From the NCBI GenBank assembly GCA_903897155.1, contig CAIUAO010000031.1, positions 1-11,227 of the forward strand: 11,227 nt of DNA. Direction: 5' to 3'. Numbering within the stretch: the stretch's first letter is position 1; every line of letters begins with the position of its first letter. The translations under genes and the position numbers were made by a program. The DNA comes from an uncultured Actinomycetes bacterium (GTDB lineage Bacteria; Actinomycetota; Actinomycetes; Nanopelagicales; Nanopelagicaceae). Below, one piece after another: positions 1-5,927 of this stretch. The notes under the pieces were generated by a model. That model did no database searches, had not been told where the DNA came from, and saw only the letters and a list, made by a program, of their open reading frames with translations.

Positions 1-688
1 CGATCTTTCCTATACCGGTACCAAATTTTGCATTCTTAATATCTGCTAATGAGGCAAGTTGATCAGCATTCTCCTGCCCGTTGATGAGGGCTTCCACTCG
101 AGCTCGCTCTTCTTTAGTCAGTTTTGCCAAAATAGCTTCAGCCTTAGCAAGTTGATCCTGGGCTGCCTTTTGCTTAGCAACATAACGGGCTTGGGCAGCT
201 TTAGCTAAAGTTATTTGGTCGCCCACTGTAAAAGTGGTTGCTGTGAGTGATTGCTTCGCAGCTGAATACTTACGCAACGCAATTGCCTTACCTTTACTTA
301 AAGAATCAAGAGAACCAGCTGCTGCAAGAAAAAGTGTTGGGTTAGATGAGAAGAGCAACTGCATGCTCTGACTAAATCCACCTTGTTTATAAAGATCAGC
401 GGCGATCGCGCCAATAGATCCTTGAAGTGTATTGACCGCGCTCTGTTGGTTTGCAGCCTGAGCCTGAACCGAAGCTAGTTTGCGCGAGAGTTGTTGAAAT
501 TGGACTTGAGCTGACTGTGCTTGCTCCCCAGCACTTGCCGCAACTTGTTGGAGGTATTGCACTTTAGCTTTAATCGATGCCAAGTCTTCAGCATGTGATG
601 CTGGGGCTTGTATTCCTACCAACAAACTTGCCAGAAGGGCTATTGATAGAGAGGTGGCGCCGATGCCACCAATACGAATGCGCTTCAC
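1..688 (-). CDS. Secreted coiled-coil protein, probable cell-wall hydrolase N-terminal part (partial)
   Basis: The reading frame is open from the GTG at 688 to the window edge, giving 229 visible codons without a stop; the C-terminus lies outside. The protein begins with a Sec signal peptide: basic KRIRIGG, a hydrophobic stretch at about residues 9-27, and a likely cleavage site after SHA at residue 33. The mature part is rich in Ala, Gln and Lys and looks like two coiled coils (about residues 35-95 and 145-210). They flank a segment containing DLYKQGGF and LLFSSNPTLFL, which resembles the N-terminal region of CwlO/RipA-like proteins, where an NlpC/P60 peptidase domain follows. That catalytic domain is not in the window, so the hydrolase role is inference; an M23 peptidase or a purely structural protein is possible. 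An in-frame ATG at 715 would add nine residues ahead of the signal peptide. GTG 688 is preferred because it places the basic residues at the N-terminus and has a -10-like hexamer 6 nt upstream. Confidence 0.7.
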   Translation of the reverse strand, partial: MKRIRIGGIGATSLSIALLASLLVGIQAPASHAEDLASIKAKVQYLQQVAASAGEQAQSAQVQFQQLSRKLASVQAQAANQQSAVNTLQGSIGAIAADLYKQGGFSQSMQLLFSSNPTLFLAAAGSLDSLSKGKAIALRKYSAAKQSLTATTFTVGDQITLAKAAQARYVAKQKAAQDQLAKAEAILAKLTKEERARVEALINGQENADQLASLADIKNAKFGTGIGKI

Positions 689-694
689 AGGTGA

Positions 695-700
695 AGGATA
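695..700 (-). promoter_or_regulatory. Predicted -10 element of a leaderless promoter (secreted coiled-coil gene)
   Basis: On the minus strand TATCCT is followed by six bases (TCACCT) and then the GTG at 688. This fits a TANNNT -10 box with transcription starting at the start codon. No Shine-Dalgarno sequence is seen before either candidate start. The same arrangement recurs at five other genes here, which supports it; no -35 is evident. Confidence 0.45.
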
Positions 701-730
701 ATCAATATCGGCCATGAAATCTAAGTCAGA

Positions 731-736
731 TACGCT
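731..736 (+). promoter_or_regulatory. Predicted -10 element of a leaderless promoter (RibD-type reductase)
   Basis: TACGCT is followed by six bases and then GTG at 743. No Shine-Dalgarno precedes the start. The next upstream in-frame codons lead to a TAA at 722, so little room exists for another start. The predicted start sites of this gene and of the divergent gene at 688 are only about 54 bp apart. Confidence 0.5.
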
Positions 737-742
737 ATCTAC

Positions 743-1255
743 GTGAATTCACGCGTGTTGGCTAACTTAATTATTGGTTTAGATGGCTCCACAACACTCA
801 ATCATCGCTCTGCTGGCCTGAGCTTTCCAGAAGATCGTTTACGTTTCCACAATCTACGCAGCCAATCAGATGTGATTGTTATCGGTGGAAATAGTGCGCG
901 CAATGAACCCTATGCAACAACACCCATTCCCCTTATTGTCTTATCTCACGCTGATCAAATACCCAAAGAAATAATCGCAAATACTCAGGTGAGTCTCTGG
1001 AATAAAAATATTACGGATGCACTCAGTGATGTTAAAAAAATCTATTCACATATTTTGATTGAAGCAGGGCCATCATTACTTGGCCCTGCACTAAAAGCAG
1101 GGCTCATCGATGAATTACATATTTGTATTTCCAATATATCTGGAGGAGAGAGCCAGATCTCATTGGAGGAATTCACCATCGGCTATACCCAAATCAAGCG
1201 TGAAGAGGTCGAAGGCGGGGTATTTATTACCTACATACCCGCGCCTACGGAGTAA
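743..1255 (+). CDS. RibD C-terminal / dihydrofolate-reductase-fold protein
   Basis: This 170-residue protein belongs to the RibD_C family of NADPH-dependent reductases, which includes the pyrimidine reductase of riboflavin synthesis and DHFR-like relatives. Visible family features are LIIGLDGSTTL near residues 9-19, DRLRFHNLRSQSDVIVIGG at 31-49 followed by ARNEPY, and IEAGPSLL with AGLIDEL at about 106-125, the conserved substrate/cofactor-binding end of the fold. There is no deaminase domain. It is shorter than typical RibD_C proteins (about 210-250 residues), with the middle segment between residues 60 and 105 reduced. M. tuberculosis Rv2671, a RibD-like protein reported to have DHFR activity, lies in the same general region of that genome, so a folate-related role is possible, as is riboflavin synthesis. 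The substrate cannot be decided from sequence. The GTG start is supported by the upstream -10 hexamer and an in-frame stop just upstream. Confidence 0.8.
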   Translation: MNSRVLANLIIGLDGSTTLNHRSAGLSFPEDRLRFHNLRSQSDVIVIGGNSARNEPYATTPIPLIVLSHADQIPKEIIANTQVSLWNKNITDALSDVKKIYSHILIEAGPSLLGPALKAGLIDELHICISNISGGESQISLEEFTIGYTQIKREEVEGGVFITYIPAPTE

Positions 1256-1271
1256 TACACAGTTCTCTATT

Positions 1272-1277
1272 TACACT
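1272..1277 (+). promoter_or_regulatory. Predicted -10 element of a leaderless promoter (DUF3000 gene)
   Basis: TACACT is followed by six bases (TAGACA) and then the ATG at 1284. It lies in the 28-bp gap after the RibD-type gene, so the DUF3000-RNase D pair probably has its own promoter in addition to any read-through. No Shine-Dalgarno is visible. Confidence 0.5.
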
Positions 1278-1283
1278 TAGACA

Positions 1284-1841
1284 ATGAGCAAAGAGATCAC
1301 ATTCGATGAGATTGTTGCGCAAATTCGCACCATCATCCCTCGCTCAGAAATTTTATTAGAAGAAGTCCCTGCGCCATTAAAACTTGCTCCCCACGCTTTT
1401 GCTCTCACCGCTGATGTATTAGAAGATGCGGCAACCGCGCGTTTTGTTCTTCTCCATGATCCTGCAGGACAAGAAGGTTGGCTCGGCAAGTTTCGCTGTG
1501 TCACTTTTGTTAGAGCAGCAGTTGATGAAGAGATGGCAACTGACCCTATGGTTTCCAATATCGGCTGGACCTGGCTCATTGAAGCTCTTGCAAAGTATGA
1601 CTGCGCATATATAGAGCCAAGTGGAACTGTTACACGGGTGTCTAGTACCTCCTTTGGATCACTCGATGAAAGAGAAGATGATTCTGAATTAGAAGTACGA
1701 GCATCATGGACTCCGGTGGATGGAAATAATATTCCAAACCACATCCGTGCATGGCTAGATCTACTTGCACATACTGCAGGTCTTGAGCCAGTTGCTGAAG
1801 GAATTGCGCAACTACCTAGATCAACGTCTTCAGCGAAGTAG
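1284..1841 (+). CDS. DUF3000 family protein
   Basis: This 185-residue protein is recognisable as DUF3000, a family of unknown function found in Actinobacteria. Hallmarks in order are EEVPAPLKLAPHAFAL near residues 26-41, FVLLHDPAGQEGWLGKFRCV at about 54-73, DPMVSNIGWTWLIEAL at about 87-102, the SGTVTR segment, and RASWTP near residue 139. The length is usual for the family. It appears soluble, with no signal peptide or membrane segment. The RNase D gene starts 9 bp after its stop on the same strand, an arrangement also found in M. tuberculosis (Rv2680-Rv2681), so co-expression and a link to RNA metabolism are plausible but unproven. The family assignment is secure; the function is unknown. 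Confidence 0.93.
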   Translation: MSKEITFDEIVAQIRTIIPRSEILLEEVPAPLKLAPHAFALTADVLEDAATARFVLLHDPAGQEGWLGKFRCVTFVRAAVDEEMATDPMVSNIGWTWLIEALAKYDCAYIEPSGTVTRVSSTSFGSLDEREDDSELEVRASWTPVDGNNIPNHIRAWLDLLAHTAGLEPVAEGIAQLPRSTSSAK

Positions 1842-1850
1842 TAATTTCTT

Positions 1851-3119
1851 ATGGCAGAACCACTTCTTCACCCTCGTGCTGGGCTTCCAGAATTAATCAT
1901 TGACCGCGAAGGCTTTCTTTCCTGTTTAAAAGAACTTGCGGCAGGTAACGGGCCGATTGCTATTGATGCTGAGCGTGCATCTGGTTACCGCTATAGCCAA
2001 AGAGCCTATTTAATTCAGATTTTCCGCAGAAATGGCGGCCTGCATCTGATCGATCCCATCGCTGTAAACGATGAGAGCCTCTGGAAGCAGATGAATGAAA
2101 CGTTTATCGATTGCGAGTGGATCATTCATGCAAGTACTCAAGATCTGCCTTGTCTGCGTGAGCTCGGGCTTACTCCTCAATATCTTTTCGACACTGAACT
2201 CGGTGGGCGCATCGCAGGATGTGAACGAGTAGGACTTGGGCCGCTCTGTGAGAGTCTTCTAGATCTTGCACTTGCAAAAGAACATAGCGCTGTTGACTGG
2301 TCTATCCGTCCACTGAAACAAGAGTGGCTGAATTATGCAGCACTTGATGTTGATGTCCTTGTTGACCTTCGCGATGAAGTAGAGAAATTGCTTATTGAAA
2401 AAGGAAAGCTTGCATGGGCCCAAGAAGACTTCGCTCAAATCCTGAAGAACACTCCCCCCGCTGCCCGCAAAGATCCATGGCGGCGCACATCAGGAATGCA
2501 TAAGATCAAAGACAGAATGACCCTTGCCATCATTCGCGCTCTCTGGCATGCCCGGGATGAATTCGCCCGCAGTATCGATATCTCTGCCGGCAGAGTTTTC
2601 AATGATGAGGTCCTTGTTGATATTGCCACAAAGAGACCTGCAGCAATCGATGAGTTCAACAAGGTAGTAAAACGCAGAACCCGCGTAGAAAACCTTCCCA
2701 CCACAGAGTGGTTCTCCTTGATGCATCAGACGCTCACACTCGCGCCTCAAGATCTTCCAGAGCTTCGTCTTCCTTCAAGTGGTCTGCCTGTTGTGAAGTT
2801 ATGGAAAGAGCGAAACCCGTTGGGATATGCCCGTCTTTCCCATGCACGCGCCGCTGTTATCGCCAAAGCTGCAGAACTTGAAATGCCTGTTGAAAATTTG
2901 ATCTCACCTGATGCGATTCGCCAACTGACGTGGCAGACGCCTCCGGAAAATGATGTGGATTCTTTTATTGCATCCACTCTTGCTGCTGCCGGTGCGCGTG
3001 CGTGGCAGATCACAGCAATACAAGAAATATTGATTACGCCTTTGGCGCAGACTGAACCATTACCTCCGCCGCCGACGCCTGAACCCGAAAGTGATTCTGA
3101 GGCCCCGCCTGAGGAATAG
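1851..3119 (+). CDS. rnd: Ribonuclease D-like 3'-5' exonuclease with HRDC domain
   Basis: This 422-residue protein combines a DEDDy 3'-5' exonuclease domain (about residues 15-185) with an HRDC nucleic-acid-binding domain (about 220-295). The catalytic signature is intact: Exo I has IDAERASGYRY with D39 and E41, Exo II has HASTQD with D98, and Exo III has NYAALDVD with Y162 and D166. RNase D trims 3' ends of tRNA precursors and other structured RNAs in the cytoplasm. Beyond the HRDC domain, the region up to about residue 400 is typical of actinobacterial members. The last 25 residues form a proline- and acid-rich tail (PPPPTPEPESDSE), probably disordered. The gene starts 9 bp after the DUF3000 stop, without a clear Shine-Dalgarno or leaderless -10, which fits operon-internal translation. 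The exact RNA substrate is inferred from the family. Confidence 0.9.
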   Translation: MAEPLLHPRAGLPELIIDREGFLSCLKELAAGNGPIAIDAERASGYRYSQRAYLIQIFRRNGGLHLIDPIAVNDESLWKQMNETFIDCEWIIHASTQDLPCLRELGLTPQYLFDTELGGRIAGCERVGLGPLCESLLDLALAKEHSAVDWSIRPLKQEWLNYAALDVDVLVDLRDEVEKLLIEKGKLAWAQEDFAQILKNTPPAARKDPWRRTSGMHKIKDRMTLAIIRALWHARDEFARSIDISAGRVFNDEVLVDIATKRPAAIDEFNKVVKRRTRVENLPTTEWFSLMHQTLTLAPQDLPELRLPSSGLPVVKLWKERNPLGYARLSHARAAVIAKAAELEMPVENLISPDAIRQLTWQTPPENDVDSFIASTLAAAGARAWQITAIQEILITPLAQTEPLPPPPTPEPESDSEAPPEE

Positions 3120-3127
3120 GTATGTGT

Positions 3128-3159
3128 TGAATTACGCAACATTCAAGTTGCGTAATTCA
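3128..3159. repeat. Perfect 13-bp inverted repeat, candidate operator
   Basis: TGAATTACGCAAC at 3128-3140 is exactly complemented by GTTGCGTAATTCA at 3147-3159, with a six-base loop ATTCAA. It lies between the RNase D stop and the FTR1 start. No T-run follows on either strand, so it is not a classic intrinsic terminator, although a transcript could fold here. Its right arm contains TTGCGT (3148-3153), 18 bp upstream of the predicted -10 at 3172, so it would cover the -35 of the iron permease promoter. It does not resemble the Fur box or the DtxR/IdeR consensus. Confidence 0.6.
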
Positions 3160-3177
3160 TAGAAGGAGTCTTAGGCT
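3148..3177 (+). promoter_or_regulatory. Predicted leaderless promoter of the FTR1 iron permease
   Basis: The candidate -35 is TTGCGT (3148-3153) and the -10 is TAGGCT (3172-3177), separated by 18 bp. The -10 ends six bases before the ATG at 3184, placing the transcription start at the start codon. The -35 lies inside the right arm of the perfect inverted repeat, suggesting repressor control. Confidence 0.5.
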
Positions 3178-3183
3178 TGCGGG

Positions 3184-4035
3184 ATGCTCAGCACATTCCT
3201 CATTGCCATCCGAGAGGGCCTAGAAGCCTCTCTGATCATAGGAATCTTGATTGCCTACCTAGTCCGTTCAGGACGACGTTCTACTCTGCCATTTGTATGG
3301 CTAGGGGTGGGCATAGCTGTTCTTTTAGCACTTGGGTTCGGAGCAATCCTCACATTTACCTCCACCCATCTTTCTCTAGCCGGCGAGCAACTCTTTGCGG
3401 GAGTCACATCTCTATCTGCTGTCGCATTAGTGACGTGGATGGTCTTTTGGATGAGAAGCAATGCACGATCGATTGCAAAAGAGATTCACGGAAAAGTAGA
3501 TACCGCACTTGCTATGGGAAAGGTTGCGCTCACTTTCACAGCACTTTTAACTGTTGCCCGCGAAGGACTTGAAACATCCCTCTTTCTTTACGCAAACTTC
3601 AAAACAGTTCGCCATGATACCGCCCCGCTTGCTGGACTTATCCTAGGAATCTTTGCTGCGGTAGTACTTGGGGTTCTCCTTTATAAGCGAAGCATTAATA
3701 TCAATTTAAGTAAGTTCTTCCGCGTGACAGGTGTTGCGCTCATTGTTGTTGCAGGCGGCGTGCTTATTCACGGGATCAATGAATTCCAATTGAGGGGAAA
3801 TCTTCCTGGAGTTCACTCGTATGCATGGAACTTTGGCGGAAGTAATTCAATTTTTATCACACTACTTGATGGATCAATCGGTATTGCAAATAGCATGACC
3901 TGGCTTCAACTCGCTATTTATCTTCTCTACCTTGCAATTACTCTTGGTGCGTTTTTGAAGCCTCTTCGCGCGCTGAATCTAACTCACCCATCTGATCCTT
4001 CAAAGAAAGTGACCACGTCACCAACGAACGCGTAA
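3184..4035 (+). CDS. efeU: FTR1/EfeU-family high-affinity iron permease
   Basis: This 283-residue membrane protein has the two REGLE motifs that define FTR1/EfeU iron permeases, at residues 10-14 in the first membrane helix and 126-130 in the fourth. About seven hydrophobic helices are visible (about 5-26, 35-58, 70-90, 112-138, 148-167, 180-199, 239-257), the usual topology and length. The two motifs form the ferric-iron translocation path across the cytoplasmic membrane. Partner genes efeO and efeB are not adjacent: RNase D is upstream and dxs converges downstream, so partners may be elsewhere or absent. The ATG at 3184 is forced, since an in-frame TAG occurs at 3172. The last 32 codons, after the final helix, overlap the 3' end of dxs on the opposite strand. 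The family is firm; the symbol is by homology only. Confidence 0.88.
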   Translation: MLSTFLIAIREGLEASLIIGILIAYLVRSGRRSTLPFVWLGVGIAVLLALGFGAILTFTSTHLSLAGEQLFAGVTSLSAVALVTWMVFWMRSNARSIAKEIHGKVDTALAMGKVALTFTALLTVAREGLETSLFLYANFKTVRHDTAPLAGLILGIFAAVVLGVLLYKRSININLSKFFRVTGVALIVVAGGVLIHGINEFQLRGNLPGVHSYAWNFGGSNSIFITLLDGSIGIANSMTWLQLAIYLLYLAITLGAFLKPLRALNLTHPSDPSKKVTTSPTNA

Positions 4036-5863
4036 TTGTCTGCACAGTAATCCCAAGGTCATTTAATATCTCATCACGCTTTGAGTGCTCAATAAACTCC
4101 AGCGGCACACCAATTGAATGAATAGGCGTTGAAAGTCCTGCCTCACGGAAGAGATCTGAAATAGAGCTAGCAATTCCTCCATGCCTAATTCCATCTTCAA
4201 TCACAACAACACTCTTATAACGCTGAGCCATAGTGACAAGAGCTTGAGTCAATGGCTTGACCCAACGAAGATCAATAACAGTGACCCCTACCCCCTCACG
4301 GTAAGCCTGAGATGCGGCGTCAACGGCAACTTGAGCAAGTGCTCCAACGCTGACAAGGAGAATATCTGCGCTCTCACCTCGATATAAAACATCGATGCCA
4401 TCACGGCGTTCAAACGCAGGAATATCTGCAGGTACTGCTCCTTTAGGAAAACGAATCAGGGTTGGCTTGTCATTGATCGCCATTGCTTCATGAAGTTCTT
4501 CTTTCAGCCGCGCGCCATCACGAGGAGCAGCAACGTGAAGATGGGGAACAATTCCAGTCAGTGCTAAATCCCAAATGCCATTATGGGATGGGCCATCATC
4601 ACCGGTAATTCCAGAGCGATCTAAAACAAATGTCACCCCTGCATCATGCAAAGCAACATCAAGTAGCAACTGATCAAAAGCGCGGTTAAGAAATGTTGAG
4701 TAGATCGCAACAACGGGGTGAAGACCTGCATAAGCCATTCCAGCAGCAGATGTTGCTGCATGCTGTTCTGCGATTCCCACATCAAATGTGCGCTCTGGGT
4801 ATGCCTTCTGGAATTGATCTAAGCCAGTAGGCCCAAGCATCGCAGCGGTAATAGCGACAAGGTCTTTGCGCTCTTTACCAATCTCAACGAGTTCTTTTGA
4901 AAAAACAGATGTCCACGTAGCTGAAGACTTCTTTACTGGTTCACCTGTCTCTGGTGAAACGATTCCCACAGCATGGAACTTCTCTGCCTGATCATTGACG
5001 GCAGGTGCATGGCCTCTACCCTTTTCGGTGATGACATGAACTAGAACAGGTGAGCCATAATTTTTTGCATGCACAAGAGCGTTCTCAACAGCTTCAATGT
5101 TATGACCATCAACTGGACCAAAGTATTTCAAGCCAAGATCTTCAAACATGCCACGAGGCACAACGATGTCCCTGATCCCTCTTTTTACGCCGTGCAAGGT
5201 CTCATAGATGGGCTGACCGACAACAGGGGTCCGCTCTAAAATTCCTTTGCCCCACTCTAAAAACTTTTCATATCCTCGTGTTGTGCGCAAAGTAGAAAGA
5301 TACGTTGCAAGACCGCCGATAGTTGGTGAATAAGAACGCTCGTTATCATTAACAATAATGACAAGTGGAAGGTCATCACTTGCCGCAATGTTATTGAGCG
5401 CTTCCCATGACATTCCTCCTGTGAGGGCGCCATCTCCAACCACAGCAACGACCATACGGTCTTTAACGCCTTGCACTTTAAAACCACGGGCAATTCCATC
5501 GGCCCATGAGAGCGCACTAGATGCGTGTGAGTTTTCAATAACATCGTGTTCTGATTCTGAGCGATTGGGATACCCAGAAATTCCTCCGCGTTGGCGAAGC
5601 TGATCAAATCCTTCGACGCGACCAGTCAAAATCTTGTGAACATATGATTGATGACCAGTATCAAAGAGCAGAATATCTTTTGGTGAATCAAAGACTCGGT
5701 GCATGGCAAGAGTCAGTTCAACGACACCAAGGTTTGGACCAAGATGGCCACCAGTCTTGGAAACTTTCTCAATAAGGAATGTGCGAATCTCTTGCGCTAG
5801 CTCAGTGAGCTGCTCGTGTGTAAGCCCCTTTAAATCTTCTGGGCCCGTGAGAGATTCAAGCAT
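3938..5863 (-). CDS. dxs: 1-deoxy-D-xylulose-5-phosphate synthase
   Basis: This 641-residue enzyme condenses pyruvate and glyceraldehyde 3-phosphate to 1-deoxy-D-xylulose 5-phosphate, the first step of the non-mevalonate isoprenoid pathway, using thiamine diphosphate and Mg2+. Conserved features are GGHLGPNLGVVELTLAMH (38-55), DTGHQSYVHKILTGR (68-82), the ThDP/Mg2+ motif GDGALTGG (143-150) with N172-D173-N174, the catalytic glutamate in VGIAEQHA (E366), and DRSGITGDDGPSHNG in the transketolase pyrimidine domain (415-429). The C-terminal transketolase domain is complete and the length matches actinobacterial Dxs. The gene lies 64 bp downstream of acnA on the same strand, but a -10 hexamer directly before its ATG suggests its own leaderless promoter. 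Its last 98 bp overlap the convergent iron permease gene; the overlapped residues form the variable tail after the conserved core. Confidence 0.97.
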   Translation of the reverse strand: MLESLTGPEDLKGLTHEQLTELAQEIRTFLIEKVSKTGGHLGPNLGVVELTLAMHRVFDSPKDILLFDTGHQSYVHKILTGRVEGFDQLRQRGGISGYPNRSESEHDVIENSHASSALSWADGIARGFKVQGVKDRMVVAVVGDGALTGGMSWEALNNIAASDDLPLVIIVNDNERSYSPTIGGLATYLSTLRTTRGYEKFLEWGKGILERTPVVGQPIYETLHGVKRGIRDIVVPRGMFEDLGLKYFGPVDGHNIEAVENALVHAKNYGSPVLVHVITEKGRGHAPAVNDQAEKFHAVGIVSPETGEPVKKSSATWTSVFSKELVEIGKERKDLVAITAAMLGPTGLDQFQKAYPERTFDVGIAEQHAATSAAGMAYAGLHPVVAIYSTFLNRAFDQLLLDVALHDAGVTFVLDRSGITGDDGPSHNGIWDLALTGIVPHLHVAAPRDGARLKEELHEAMAINDKPTLIRFPKGAVPADIPAFERRDGIDVLYRGESADILLVSVGALAQVAVDAASQAYREGVGVTVIDLRWVKPLTQALVTMAQRYKSVVVIEDGIRHGGIASSISDLFREAGLSTPIHSIGVPLEFIEHSKRDEILNDLGITVQTITRSLVTWSLSLKDQMGELDSAREEASKTHQE

Positions 5864-5869
5864 GCGATA

Positions 5870-5875
5870 AGTCTA
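5870..5875 (-). promoter_or_regulatory. Predicted -10 element of a leaderless promoter (dxs)
   Basis: On the minus strand TAGACT is followed by six bases (TATCGC) and the ATG at 5863. It sits in the 64-bp acnA-dxs gap. The -35 region is not convincing (TGGCTG at the expected distance). It implies dxs transcription independent of acnA. Confidence 0.5.
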
Positions 5876-5927
5876 GAGCGAGCCGATACTTCCAGCCACA
5901 CTAGAAGAGCGCGTAAAAGCTCTGAAT

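Noticed and set aside
714..746. Tiny plus-strand ORF starting at ATG 714 (MKSKSDTLST) ending over the GTG at 743
   Set aside because: Ten codons, and it starts upstream of the predicted leaderless transcription start of the reductase; no evidence that it is transcribed or translated.
1277..1744. 155-codon minus-strand ORF opposite DUF3000
   Set aside because: Serine-rich, no recognisable domain, fully antisense to a clear DUF3000 gene; a frame shadow.
2747..3142. 131-codon minus-strand ORF opposite the 3' half of RNase D
   Set aside because: Glycine/serine-rich antisense translation of the proline/acid-rich tail and preceding region; no independent support.
3128..3159. Inverted repeat as an intrinsic terminator of the RNase D gene
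   Set aside because: The stem is AT-rich at its base and no T-run follows on either strand. A folding role cannot be excluded, but an operator position over the -35 fits better.
3163..3168. AAGGAG as a Shine-Dalgarno for the iron permease
   Set aside because: It lies 15 nt from the forced ATG at 3184, too far, and would be upstream of the predicted transcription start. It could matter only if transcripts read through from RNase D.
3177..3572. 131-codon plus-strand ORF with TTG start overlapping the iron permease
   Set aside because: Out of frame with the permease, low-complexity Cys/His/Ser/Arg composition and no family features; a shadow.
5906..5923. AGAGC...GCTCT hairpin between acnA and dxs as a terminator
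   Set aside because: Only five base pairs with an eight-base loop and no T-run on the minus strand; too weak to call.
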